A stretch of 35,008 nucleotides of DNA. Origin: Nonomuraea ceibae (GTDB lineage: Bacteria; Actinomycetota; Actinomycetes; Streptosporangiales; Streptosporangiaceae). The notes under the pieces are model-generated. The model was not told the DNA's origin. It ran no database searches and saw nothing but the letters and a program-made list of their open reading frames with translations. This document shows, piece after piece, positions 16,055-23,239 of this stretch (the stretch's first letter is position 1; every line of letters begins with the position of its first letter). The stretch lies in assembly GCF_019396325.1 (NCBI RefSeq), contig NZ_JAHKRO010000096.1, forward strand, positions 1 through 35,008, written 5' to 3'. The translations under genes and the position numbers were made by a program.

Positions 16055-17410
16055 TCAGCCTCCGGCGAGCTTCAGCTTGTCGTTGATCCGCTTGTCGACC
16101 CCGGCCAGCCCGGCGTCGAGGTCGCTCACCGCGCCCTTCTCCCACTGGGTGAGGAACGTGGAGAAGGCGTCCTGGTTGAAGACGCTGTTGACGTTCGCGG
16201 CCAGCGTCGAGGTCTTCGGGTGGGCGAAGATGTCGAGGAACGTGCTGAAGTTGGCGTCCCTGGCCAGGTCCGGGTGCTCCATGGCGGCCTTGGTGGTGGG
16301 CACGTTGCGCAGCGCGTTCGACAGCGTCACCAGCGACTCGGTGTCGGTGGTCAGGTGCTTGACCAGCTCCCAGGCGTGCTGCGGGTGCTTGGCGCCGCGC
16401 GGCACGCCGATCACGGTCCCGGCGGTGAAGCCGCTGCCGTACAGCTCGGGCTTGTCGTCGGCGACGGGCAGCGGCGCGGTGCCGTAGTCCATGTCCTTGG
16501 CGTCGGGATCGGCGGCGATCATGGCGTTGCGCCACTCGCCGTCGAGCACCATGGCGACCTTGCCTTCGAAGAACGGGTGCTCGGCGCCCCACTCGTCGCC
16601 CAGGCCCTTGCGGAACTTCTCCAGCTTGTCGTAGCCGTACCAGTCGACGAGCTCCTTCTGCCAGCGCAGGAGCTGCTTCCACGCCGGGTCGGAGCCGATC
16701 GCCGAGGTGCCGTCGGGGTTGTACCACTTCGCGCCGACCATCGGGCCGAGGTGGCTGGGGGAGTTCTCGTAGTACTGGAAGCTCGGGATGAACCCGGCGA
16801 CCTTGATGGTGCCGTCGGCGTCGCGGACGGTGAGCTTCTTGGTCAGCTCGGTCAGCTCCGACAGCGTCTTCGGCGGCTGCTCGCCCTTCATCAGCGCCTT
16901 GTTGTAGTAGAGCCCGTACGCGTCGGCGAGCAGCGGCATCGTGCACCGCTTGCCCTCGAACTCGGTGTAGGCCCGGGAGGCGGCCGGCAGCACGGTCAGG
17001 TCGATGCCGTCCTGCTCGATGACCGGGGTCAGGTCCTGGAACGCGCCGGACTTGCACCACTGGGCGACGTTGTCCGTGGTGAACGAGGCGGCCACGTCGG
17101 GCGCCTTGCCGCCGCGGATCGCCTGGGTGATCTGGTCGTCCTGGATGCCCTTCTTGGTCACGACCTTGATCTGCGGGAACTTCGCGGTGAAGGCGGTGAC
17201 GGCCTCCTCGAACGCCTTCGTCTCGACGTCGGTGGAGAAGCCGTGCCACAGCTCCAGCGTGGCGGGGGGCAGGGTGGCGGCGGCCGGTCCGGTGCCGCTC
17301 GCGGTGGGCTTGGGCTGGGCGCCGAGCGACGGCGGCGCCTCCTTGCCCGCGGTGCATGCGGTCAGCGACAGGGCCAGTAACCCGGCCACCGCGAGAGGGA
17401 CGAAGCGCAC
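16055..17410 (-). CDS. Sugar-binding lipoprotein of ABC importer (family 1)
   Basis: This 451-aa extracellular solute-binding protein has a lipobox LSLTAC with Cys19 anchoring it to the membrane, then a Pro/Thr/Ala-rich linker and the type 1 binding fold (LELWHGFSTDVETKAFEEAV..FTAKFPQIKV, PDVAASFTTDNVAQW, the family's GxWxN-like DGEWRNAMI, GVPRGAKHPQHAWELVKHL). It is the first gene of the operon and delivers an oligosaccharide to the two permeases. GTG 17410 has GGAG upstream. Codon 11 (17378-17380) is TTA, the only one found in this operon, so translation may depend on the bldA tRNA. The ligand is inferred to be a glucosamine or gluco-oligosaccharide from the GH4/kinase context. Confidence 0.92.
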   Translation of the reverse strand: MRFVPLAVAGLLALSLTACTAGKEAPPSLGAQPKPTASGTGPAAATLPPATLELWHGFSTDVETKAFEEAVTAFTAKFPQIKVVTKKGIQDDQITQAIRGGKAPDVAASFTTDNVAQWCKSGAFQDLTPVIEQDGIDLTVLPAASRAYTEFEGKRCTMPLLADAYGLYYNKALMKGEQPPKTLSELTELTKKLTVRDADGTIKVAGFIPSFQYYENSPSHLGPMVGAKWYNPDGTSAIGSDPAWKQLLRWQKELVDWYGYDKLEKFRKGLGDEWGAEHPFFEGKVAMVLDGEWRNAMIAADPDAKDMDYGTAPLPVADDKPELYGSGFTAGTVIGVPRGAKHPQHAWELVKHLTTDTESLVTLSNALRNVPTTKAAMEHPDLARDANFSTFLDIFAHPKTSTLAANVNSVFNQDAFSTFLTQWEKGAVSDLDAGLAGVDKRINDKLKLAGG

Positions 17411-17432
17411 GGAGGTCTCCTATGAGCCGGGG

Positions 17433-17453
17433 AGTTAGTAAAGACTCCTAACT
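17433..17453 (-). promoter_or_regulatory. Operator-like inverted repeat of the sugar operon
   Basis: AGTTAG (17433-17438) and CTAACT (17448-17453) flank 9 bp. Read on the minus strand it is AGTTAGGAG-TCT-TTACTAACT, 22 bp before the first gene's start. It resembles the GTTAGGAAAG/TTTCCTAAC-type palindromes that I recall for ROK repressors of chitosanase and sugar genes in Streptomyces. The operon's own ROK protein is the likely ligand. The promoter boxes themselves are not clear. Confidence 0.62.
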
Positions 17454-17547
17454 TTGAATGGGACCGTAGGCGGCGGAATCGGCGCGGTCAAGGCCCGAAA
17501 CCAACTCGTGATGCCACTGCTTCTGGTTTGAGGGGCAGGAACCCTAA

Positions 17548-18168
17548 CTAACTCTCCAGGGCGGCGATGACCGGCCACACGTGCGCGTTGAGCTCGGCGA
17601 TCAGCGCCTCCAGCGCGGCCTGCGCGTCACCCAGGTTCGGCAGCCCGCCCGCGCGCGGCCGGGTTGGCACCGGCAGCCGGCCGGTGTCGAGCGGCAGCCG
17701 CAGCTCCAGCGACCACAGCGCGGCCTTGCGGTCGTACGGAGGCACGGCGAACGACTGGTCAGCGGCCATCGAGGTGCCCGTCGAGGTGCCCGTCGAGGTG
17801 CCCATCGAGCTGTCCGGGGGCTGCCAGTCCTGCCAGCCGCCGGGCAGCTCGACCTGCTGGGGCGCGGCCAGCTCGACCACGGCCAGCAGCAGCGCCGTGC
17901 CCTCCGGCCGGTGGCAGGTGGCGTCGAGCACGCGCGGATGGCGGCGCACGTACGGCGGGTCGGCGACCGGGCCGGTGGCCAGCTCCCAGGCGGCCAGCGC
18001 GTAGTGCACCGGGTCGAGCCCGACGCCGCCCGCCTCCGGCTCGTCCCCGGTCGCGGCGAACGCCGTCCGCCAGGCGGCCAGCCGCTCCCCGTACAGCTCC
18101 TGAAGGGGCTCGCCGTGCGCGAACCCGGCCTCGATCCAGAAGGCGGTCGCGGGCATGTCGTGCGGCAT
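17548..18168 (-). CDS. Hypothetical protein with GTST repeat
   Basis: I do not recognise this 206-aa protein. It has no signal peptide or membrane segment. The N-terminal half is Ala/Leu-rich and helical (FAHGEPLQELYGERLAAWRTAF ... HYALAAWELATG); the middle holds a low-complexity SSMGTSTGTSTGTSMA linker encoded by three 12-bp repeats at 17771-17806; then comes a probable beta region (KAALWSLELRLPLDTGRLPVP) and a C-terminal helix QAALEALIAELNAHVWPVIAAL. Codon use fits the neighbours. ATG 18168 is chosen; ATG 18156 (MPATAFWIEAG) is possible. It stands between the sugar-operon promoter and a repeat cluster, probably monocistronic. Confidence 0.65.
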   Translation of the reverse strand: MPHDMPATAFWIEAGFAHGEPLQELYGERLAAWRTAFAATGDEPEAGGVGLDPVHYALAAWELATGPVADPPYVRRHPRVLDATCHRPEGTALLLAVVELAAPQQVELPGGWQDWQPPDSSMGTSTGTSTGTSMAADQSFAVPPYDRKAALWSLELRLPLDTGRLPVPTRPRAGGLPNLGDAQAALEALIAELNAHVWPVIAALES

Positions 18169-18225
18169 CGTCGGTCCCAGGTCGGTCGGGCAGGCTCTTC
18201 CACCAGTCCGTCTACCCAGGTCAGA

Positions 18226-18330
18226 CCCCTTCAGGCGGGGGAGGGGAGGTCAACCCCCTTCAGGCGGGGGCGGGAAGGTCGGACGCCCTTCAGACGGGAG
18301 GAGGGGGTCACCTGGCCTTCAGGCGGGCGC
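18226..18330. repeat. Four 29-30 bp hairpin-bearing direct repeats
   Basis: CCCTTCAGGCGGG-type units recur with their TTCAG at 18230, 18259, 18289 and 18318, followed by GGGGAGGTCA-like tails. Each core can fold back (CCCC-TTCAGGC-GGGG). The array fills the gap between the HNH gene's stop and the next gene's start, so it may act as tandem terminators or as a leader element of the gene at 18168. Confidence 0.65.
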
Positions 18331-18336
18331 CCGTCG

Positions 18337-19149
18337 TCACGGGGAGCAGGTGGCGAGCATGTCCGTCAGGGCCGACTTCTCCGCCTCGGTGACGCGGAGC
18401 CCGTAGTGGTGCTTCACGCCGATCCAGGCGCGGGCGTAGGTGCACCAGTAGGCGGTGCGCGGCGGGCGCCAGGTGACCGGGGTGCGGCCGCCCTTGTCGA
18501 GGTTGACCGACTCGCTGACGACGACCAGCTCGGGGCGGGTGAGGTCGTTGGCGAAGGCCCGGCGCCGCTCGGGGCTCCACGCGTCCGCCCCCGACCGCCA
18601 GGCGTTGGCCAGCGGCACCACATGGTCCACGTCGATCTGGTCGGAGCTGGTCAGCGTCCGGCCGTCGTACGGGCTCTCCCACGTGCCGGCGACGGGCCGG
18701 CAGTCGGCGTCGGCCTGGACGCCGTGGCCGTCGCGCAGCAGGACCGTCTCGCGGGTGTCGCAGGCGCCCTCCTGGGCGGCCCACTCCGGCATGAACGAGC
18801 TGTGGCTGTAGCCCGCCAGCGAGCCGCGCTGCCCTACGGTGAGCGCGTCGAGCTGCTCGCGCGCCTGGCCGGCGGTGGCCAGGCCGGGCAGCCTGCCGTG
18901 GTCGGCGAGCGCCGAGGCCGCCTGGCCGGGAAGCGCGTGGGCCGGGAGCGCGTGGATGGGGAGCGCGTGGACGGGGAGCGCGTGGACGGGGAGCGCGTGG
19001 ACGGGGAGCGCGTGGACGGGGAGCGCGTGGACGGGGAGTGCGTGGACGGGGAGCAGGAGTGCCGTGGCGGCCAGGGCGCACGCGAGCCGCCGGGCCCGCC
19101 GCCCGCCGTGGTGGCCGTCGCGGCGTTCGATGAGCAGACGCTGCGCCAT
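18337..19149 (-). CDS. Secreted HNH endonuclease family protein (DUF1524-like)
   Basis: This 270-aa protein has an Arg-rich start and a hydrophobic stretch (CALAATALLL) consistent with export. Residues 33-74 are then a run of LPVHA pentapeptides from a 15-bp DNA repeat. The catalytic part, about 125-270, contains DVDHVVPLANAWRSGA (the D-H-V/I-VPL core of the HNH fold), ANDLTRPELVVVSESVNLDKGG (the Asn of HNH) and YWCTYARAWIGVKHHYGL, all typical of the small secreted DUF1524/HNH nucleases of actinobacteria. C129, C144, C230 and C268 could form disulfides. Role: extracellular nucleic-acid degradation, by family. ATG 19149 has GGGAGGA upstream. Confidence 0.85.
   Translation of the reverse strand: MAQRLLIERRDGHHGGRRARRLACALAATALLLPVHALPVHALPVHALPVHALPVHALPVHALPIHALPAHALPGQAASALADHGRLPGLATAGQAREQLDALTVGQRGSLAGYSHSSFMPEWAAQEGACDTRETVLLRDGHGVQADADCRPVAGTWESPYDGRTLTSSDQIDVDHVVPLANAWRSGADAWSPERRRAFANDLTRPELVVVSESVNLDKGGRTPVTWRPPRTAYWCTYARAWIGVKHHYGLRVTEAEKSALTDMLATCSP
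18928..19052. repeat. 15-bp tandem repeat inside the HNH gene leader
   Basis: CGTGG recurs at 18936, 18951, 18966, 18981, 18996, 19011, 19026 and 19041, eight copies at exactly 15-bp spacing of a GCGTGGACGGGGAGC unit. Inner copies are identical and outer copies have drifted (GCC, GAT, AGTGCG variants). The period is a multiple of three, so copy-number change keeps the reading frame. Confidence 0.92.
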
Positions 19150-19293
19150 GCCCTGGTCCTCCCGAGGCTCGTGGGTGCTACCGGCGTGACGATAGCGAGG
19201 GTTGCGGTCACGGAACGTGTCAGTGGCGACTTGCGGTGATATGTCGCCGGGGGTCGCGCGGCGGAGGGGTATGCCGCCGCGCGAAAGGCTCCC

Positions 19294-19327
19294 GTGACGG
19301 GCCGGGACCGGGGCCCCGGCCCGTCAC
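19294..19327 (-). terminator. Strong terminator of the small secreted-protein pair
   Basis: A perfect 13-bp stem, GTGACGGGCCGGG (19294-19306) and CCCGGCCCGTCAC (19315-19327), with an 8-nt loop starts 4 nt beyond the stop at 19332. It has no T-run. Confidence 0.8.
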
Positions 19328-19331
19328 CGGC

Positions 19332-19583
19332 TCACAGGCCGAGCAGGCCGCCGAGCAGCCCCCGGCCGCCCCGGTCGCCGGGGTAGTGGCCGGTGTAGCT
19401 GTTGTAGCCCGTGTAGCAGTGGAGGCCGCCGTAGCGCGACCACAGGTCGCAGTGGTCCCAGTGCGACCCCGCCGGGTTCGCGGCCTCGGCGCCGGCCGCC
19501 GGGGCGGCGGCGAGCGCCACCGTCCCGGCCCCGGCGAGCGCGACGGCGATGGTGAGGAGCTTGGCAGCGGTACGAGTGAACAT
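19332..19583 (-). CDS. Small secreted protein, unknown
   Basis: This 83-aa protein has a clear signal peptide (MFTRTAAKLLTIAVALAGAG ... AAGAEA, cleavage near residue 34). The mature part is short, with two cysteines (HCDLW, LHCYTG) that could pair, a Tyr/Gly-rich YTGYNSYTGHYPGDRGG and a hydrophobic LLGGLLGL end. I do not recognise a family. ATG 19583 has GGAAGGA upstream. It follows another small secreted-protein gene by 23 bp on the same strand, so the two are probably cotranscribed and end at the strong hairpin. Confidence 0.75.
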   Translation of the reverse strand: MFTRTAAKLLTIAVALAGAGTVALAAAPAAGAEAANPAGSHWDHCDLWSRYGGLHCYTGYNSYTGHYPGDRGGRGLLGGLLGL

Positions 19584-19606
19584 GTGGTTCCTTCCTGGTC
19601 CGGATG

Positions 19607-19852
19607 TCATCGGGTGAAGAGGGCGTAGCCCCCGCGCTCCCGCACGCAGCTGTAGTCGGTGGCGTCGGTGAACAGCACCAGCGCCTGGCCGCTCTGGCCG
19701 CACAGCCAGCCGGTCGGGAACTGGCCGACGTAGCGCCAGTGCCGCCCGTCCCCGTACGGGTCGGCCTGCGCGGCCACGGGCGCGAACATGAGGAGCGCCG
19801 CGACGGCCGCGCCGACCGTCGCCGTGCGTCGAATTGCCGTCCTGCTTTTCAT
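19607..19852 (-). CDS. Small secreted protein, unknown
   Basis: This 81-aa protein has a signal peptide with a twin-arginine-like n-region (MKSRTAIRRTATVGAAVAAL ... APVAAQA, cleavage near residue 31). The mature part of about 50 residues is compact, with two cysteines (GWLCGQSG, YSCVRERGG) likely to form a disulfide, and aromatic-rich (HWRYVGQF). No family is recognised. It could be a secreted binding or inhibitor-like peptide, but nothing proves this. ATG 19852 has AGGAGGATCC upstream; the in-frame extension upstream lacks sense. It is the first gene of a two-gene unit with the protein ending at 19332. Confidence 0.75.
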   Translation of the reverse strand: MKSRTAIRRTATVGAAVAALLMFAPVAAQADPYGDGRHWRYVGQFPTGWLCGQSGQALVLFTDATDYSCVRERGGYALFTR

Positions 19853-19970
19853 GGATCCTCCTGAACGGCGGGCGGTCCCGACTGGCCTGCGGGCCACCCT
19901 CCGGCGTGCATCGTTCCTGCGGTTTCTCGTCGCGGGTCAGGTCATAGGCGGCCTCCTCGGCCGGGACGGA

Positions 19971-20008
19971 CGGATCAGGGGGGCGGATCAGGGGGGCGGA
20001 TCAGGGGA
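19971..20008. repeat. Three 13-bp direct repeats after the FabF-like gene
   Basis: CGGATCAGGGGGG occurs three times at 13-bp spacing (the A of GATC at 19974, 19987 and 20000), directly downstream of the ketosynthase stop at 20011. No hairpin or gene is associated. Confidence 0.7.
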
Positions 20009-20010
20009 GC

Positions 20011-21261
20011 TCACGGGGGAGCCAGGGCGAGCACCACGTTGTGCCCCCCGAAACCGAAGGAGTTGCTCAGCGCGAGCCCGGTCCCCAGCGGGCGCGGCGA
20101 GCCGGTCACGACGTCGAGGTCGATCTCCGGGTCCTGGACGTCGAGGTTGGCGGTGGGCGGGATCAGCCCCTCGCGCAGGGACAGCGCGGCGCAGGCGGCC
20201 TCCACGGCGCCCGCGCCCGCGATCAGGTGGCCCAGCGTGCCCTTGAGCGAGGTGACCGGCACCCCGTGGGGCAGCACCCGGCGGATGACCCTGCTCTCGG
20301 CGGCGTCGTTGAGCACGGTCCCGGTGCCGTGGGCGTTGACGTGGCCGACGTCGCCTGGCCCGGCGCCCGCGTCGCTCAGCGCCAGCCGCACCGCCCGCTC
20401 GGCCCCGGCGCCGCCCGGGTCGGGGGCCGTGGGATGGTGGGCGTCGTCGGTCGCCGCGCAACCGGCGACCACGGCGTACGGGCGGCCGGCGCGGGCCCGG
20501 GCGTCGCCGAGGCGTTCGAGCACCAGCATGCCCGCGCCCTCCGCCATGACGAACCCGTCCCGGGCGGCCTCGAACGGGCGGGACGCCCCGGCGGGGTCCT
20601 CGCGGCGGCGCGACAGGGCGCCGAGCCGGTCGAAGCCGGAGATCACCATCGGGCTGATGTCGCAGGTCGCGCCCCCGGCGATGATGACGTCGGCGGCGTC
20701 GGACCGCAGGAGCTCGCGGGCCAGGTGCAGGGCCATCGCGCCCGACGCGCACGCCGCCGCGACCGCGAGGCAGGGCCCGCCGGCGCCGAGGGCGATGGCG
20801 ATCTCCCCGGCGGCCATGTTCGGCAGCACCCGCGTCATCGCCAGCGGCGGCACCTTGCGCGGCCCGCCCTCCAGCATCCGCCGCTGGGCCTCCTCCCAGC
20901 TCGGCATGCCGCCGATGCTGGTGCCGACGATCACCCCGACGCGGCTGCCCTCCCAGGCCGCCGTGTCCAGCCCGGCGTCCGTGACCGCCTCGATCGCCGC
21001 GGCCATCGCCATCTGGGCGAAGCGGTCCATCCTGCGCGAGACCGGCCCGCCGAGGGTGGCCGCCGCGTCGAAGCCGGGGATCCAGCAGGCGAAGTCCACC
21101 GTCAGCCCGGTCAGGGCCGGGTGCGGGCGGGCCGTGGGGCGGCCGTCGCACAGCCCTTTCCAGGTGGCCGCCGTCCCGATCCCCGCCGGGGTGAGCATGC
21201 CGATCCCGGTGATGGCGACGTCCGGGCGCGCGGTGCGCCGCCGGCCGGAATGGTGCGTCAT
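20011..21261 (-). CDS. Beta-ketoacyl-ACP synthase, FabF (KAS II) type
   Basis: The 416-aa thiolase-fold ketosynthase elongates an acyl thioester with a malonyl-ACP unit. The triad is intact: Cys171 in VAAACASGAMALH, His311 in NAHGTGT and His345 in SLKGTLGHLIAGAG (Lys340 adjacent); NSFGFGGHN closes the fold. Length is normal for FabF. No chain-length-factor partner lies beside it, so it is not an aromatic type II minimal PKS. ATG 21261 has AGGAGAGG upstream. It is divergent from the FabH-type gene at 21563, and together they suggest an acyl-chain initiation/elongation pair for the lipid locus to the right. Confidence 0.92.
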   Translation of the reverse strand: MTHHSGRRRTARPDVAITGIGMLTPAGIGTAATWKGLCDGRPTARPHPALTGLTVDFACWIPGFDAAATLGGPVSRRMDRFAQMAMAAAIEAVTDAGLDTAAWEGSRVGVIVGTSIGGMPSWEEAQRRMLEGGPRKVPPLAMTRVLPNMAAGEIAIALGAGGPCLAVAAACASGAMALHLARELLRSDAADVIIAGGATCDISPMVISGFDRLGALSRRREDPAGASRPFEAARDGFVMAEGAGMLVLERLGDARARAGRPYAVVAGCAATDDAHHPTAPDPGGAGAERAVRLALSDAGAGPGDVGHVNAHGTGTVLNDAAESRVIRRVLPHGVPVTSLKGTLGHLIAGAGAVEAACAALSLREGLIPPTANLDVQDPEIDLDVVTGSPRPLGTGLALSNSFGFGGHNVVLALAPP

Positions 21262-21562
21262 CAGCGCCTCTCCTGAATCGCTTCTATGAATTCCGTGCCG
21301 GCTGCGGAGTGATTATCGAGTGGGCGGTCATGCCGCTTCCGCCGGCATCGTCAATTTTTCACGCGGGCTCCGGAGCGACAAGAGAATAAGGGCTCGGTTT
21401 AGCGGAAGAAATGCCGGAAATGTGCTGGAGGCCAAAGTCCCTGCGGGCTCGCGAAGTCGCCGGTAGTCCCGGTGCACAGGGACTTTCTGCACTTGTCACG
21501 CTGTCGAAAGAGTTCCAGAATCACATCAGGAACGACGTGTTATCCATCGGCAGGAGGTAGTC
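21262..21562. promoter_or_regulatory. Divergent promoter region, FabF and FabH genes
   Basis: This 301-bp AT-richer region holds a perfect 10-bp inverted repeat, AAAGTCCCTG (21434-21443) and CAGGGACTTT (21477-21486), with centres about 43 bp apart, and a nested GTGCA/TGCAC pair (21472-21492). A second hairpin, ATGCCG/CGGCAT (21330-21348), is followed by CGTCAATTTTT, terminator-like on the plus strand. GGCAGGAGGTAGTC precedes GTG 21563. The spaced repeat is a good candidate operator. Confidence 0.55.
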
Positions 21563-22603
21563 GTGACGGCCGAATCGGTCCCGAAAGGCGGCACACGCGG
21601 ATCGCGAATAGCCGCGGGTCCCAGGCTCGCCATTCCCGCGCGTATTCTCGCGGTGGGCGCGTACCGGCCCGGGCGAGGTGTCGCCAACGCCGAACTGAGC
21701 CGGACCCTGGACACCTCCGACGCCTGGATCGTCAAGCGGACCGGCATCCGACGCCGGTGCGCCGCCTCGCCCGGCGAGACGGTCGTGACCATGGGGGCCG
21801 CCGCGGCGGAGAAGGCCCTGGCGGCGGCGGGCCGGAGCGTCGACGCCGTGGACTGCGTCGTGGCGGCCACCATGAGCTACACCGGGCAGAGCCCGTCCGC
21901 CGCCGTGCAGATCGCGCGGGAGCTGGGCGCGAAGCGCGTCGGCGCGTTCGACGTCTCCGCGGCCTGCGCCGGCTTCAACTACGCGCTCGACGTGGCCAGG
22001 TCGCTGATCGCGGGCGGCTCGGCCAGGCACGTGCTGGTCGTGGCGAGCGAGCGGATGTCGGACCTGGTCGACCCCGGCGACCGCACCACCGCCGTGATCT
22101 TCTCCGACGGGGCCGGCGCCGCCCTCGTCGGCGCGTACGGGGAGCCGGGCATCGGGCCGATGACGTGGGGGAGCGACGGGTCGCTGGCGGGCGTGGCGGG
22201 ACAGGACCTGACCTGGGCGCACTTCCGCGACACCCCCGGCTGCCGGGAGCCGTACTTCCGGATGCGGGGGCCCGAGCTCTACCGGTGGGCGATCAGCGAG
22301 ATGCCCGCCGTGGCGCTGCGGGCCGTCGACGCGGCGGGCCTCGACCTGGCGGACCTGGCGGCGTTCGTCCCGCACCAGGCCAACCTGCGCATGATCGAGG
22401 CGATCGCCGACCGGCTCGGCCTGCCCGGCCACGTGGTCGTGGCGCGTGACGTCGAGGACCAGGGCAACACCTCGGCGGCCTCCATCCCGCTGGCGATCTC
22501 GCGGCTGAAGGAGGAAGGCGCCGTGGCGTCCGGGGCTCCGGCGCTTCTGCTCGGTTTCGGCGCGGGGGTCGCTTACGGGGCGCAGGTGATCCGGCTGCCC
22601 TGA
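21563..22603 (+). CDS. Beta-ketoacyl-ACP synthase III (FabH type)
   Basis: This 346-aa KAS III starts acyl chains by condensing an acyl-CoA with malonyl-ACP. The triad is complete: Cys135 in DVSAACAGFNYAL, His271 in VPHQANLRM and Asn302 in DQGNTSAASIP, plus the FSDGAGAALVG and GFGAGVAYGAQ ends of the family. The N-terminus carries about 25 extra residues before the usual PARILAVGAYRP. GTG 21563 follows a strong CAGGAGGT. Primer specificity (acetyl, branched or longer) is not visible. It is divergent from the FabF gene, and a second KAS III lies in the operon at 31773. Confidence 0.93.
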   Translation: MTAESVPKGGTRGSRIAAGPRLAIPARILAVGAYRPGRGVANAELSRTLDTSDAWIVKRTGIRRRCAASPGETVVTMGAAAAEKALAAAGRSVDAVDCVVAATMSYTGQSPSAAVQIARELGAKRVGAFDVSAACAGFNYALDVARSLIAGGSARHVLVVASERMSDLVDPGDRTTAVIFSDGAGAALVGAYGEPGIGPMTWGSDGSLAGVAGQDLTWAHFRDTPGCREPYFRMRGPELYRWAISEMPAVALRAVDAAGLDLADLAAFVPHQANLRMIEAIADRLGLPGHVVVARDVEDQGNTSAASIPLAISRLKEEGAVASGAPALLLGFGAGVAYGAQVIRLP

Positions 22604-23239
22604 CTCATCCATTTACTGGAGGTAAATCACTAGAGTTGGCGGCTTATGCCGTATTTCAGGCAGCGGGGAGCGGCCGGACACAAAAGCATCTCGAGCCGCA
22701 CGGGTTCTCTGGCCCGCGCCAGAACCGCGATGTTAAATGCAGTGGGTGGTCTGCCAGGCGTTTCTCGGCGCGGGGGCTAACGGGGCGCGCACGCCACCCG
22801 GATTGGAGCCGCATGAGACGACGTCACCATCGCACGAACAAACCCGAAGCGACCGCCGCCCACATGCCCCGCGCGATTCCGTACGGCAGGATCGGACCGG
22901 ACTTCCGGGGGAAGGCCCCTGCCGCCGGAAGCCGGGAGCGCTCCCGCCGGTCCCCCCGGCACCACGAACGCGCCCGCCGCGGGATCGCGTACGCGACACG
23001 CTGCGCGCCGGCGATAGCGCGGGCGCGGGCCCGCAGGCGACGCCGCGCCGCCGCCGGCGGCGCCCAGCGCCCCACGCGGGCGCCGGAGGTGGGGCCCGGG
23101 AGGATGGCCGGGCGACACCCCCGCCCGCGTGGCCCGCCTCCCCGGCGACCGGTGACCGCGCCCGCCCGCGGATCGCCTGAGGTGGGGCATCGGTACGGTC
23201 CGTCGTCCCCCCGACGGGCACAGACGAGAAAGCAGCCAC
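22604..23239. other. 636-bp gap without a convincing gene
   Basis: The first 140 bp are AT-richer and hold ATTTAC/GTAAAT (22611-22627) and a longer imperfect inverted repeat, GGTTCTctGG / CCAGAACC (22703-22726). From about 22800 the sequence is Arg/Pro/Gly-coding in every frame with no domain. A hairpin CCGTCG/CGACGG (23200-23217) lies just before the LuxR-type gene. Long open frames here reflect GC bias only. Confidence 0.55.

Noticed and set aside
16055..16057. Suspected frameshift between binding protein and permease
   Set aside because: The stop and ATG are one base apart with a proper Shine-Dalgarno site; both products are full length, so this is normal coupling.
18226..18330. Possible CRISPR array
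   Set aside because: Only four imperfect units whose intervening sequence is itself similar; no spacers and no cas genes in the window.
20011..22603. Type II aromatic polyketide synthase (KS/CLF) pair
   Set aside because: The second gene is a FabH-type enzyme with a full Cys-His-Asn triad, not a chain-length factor, and no cyclase or aromatase lies nearby.
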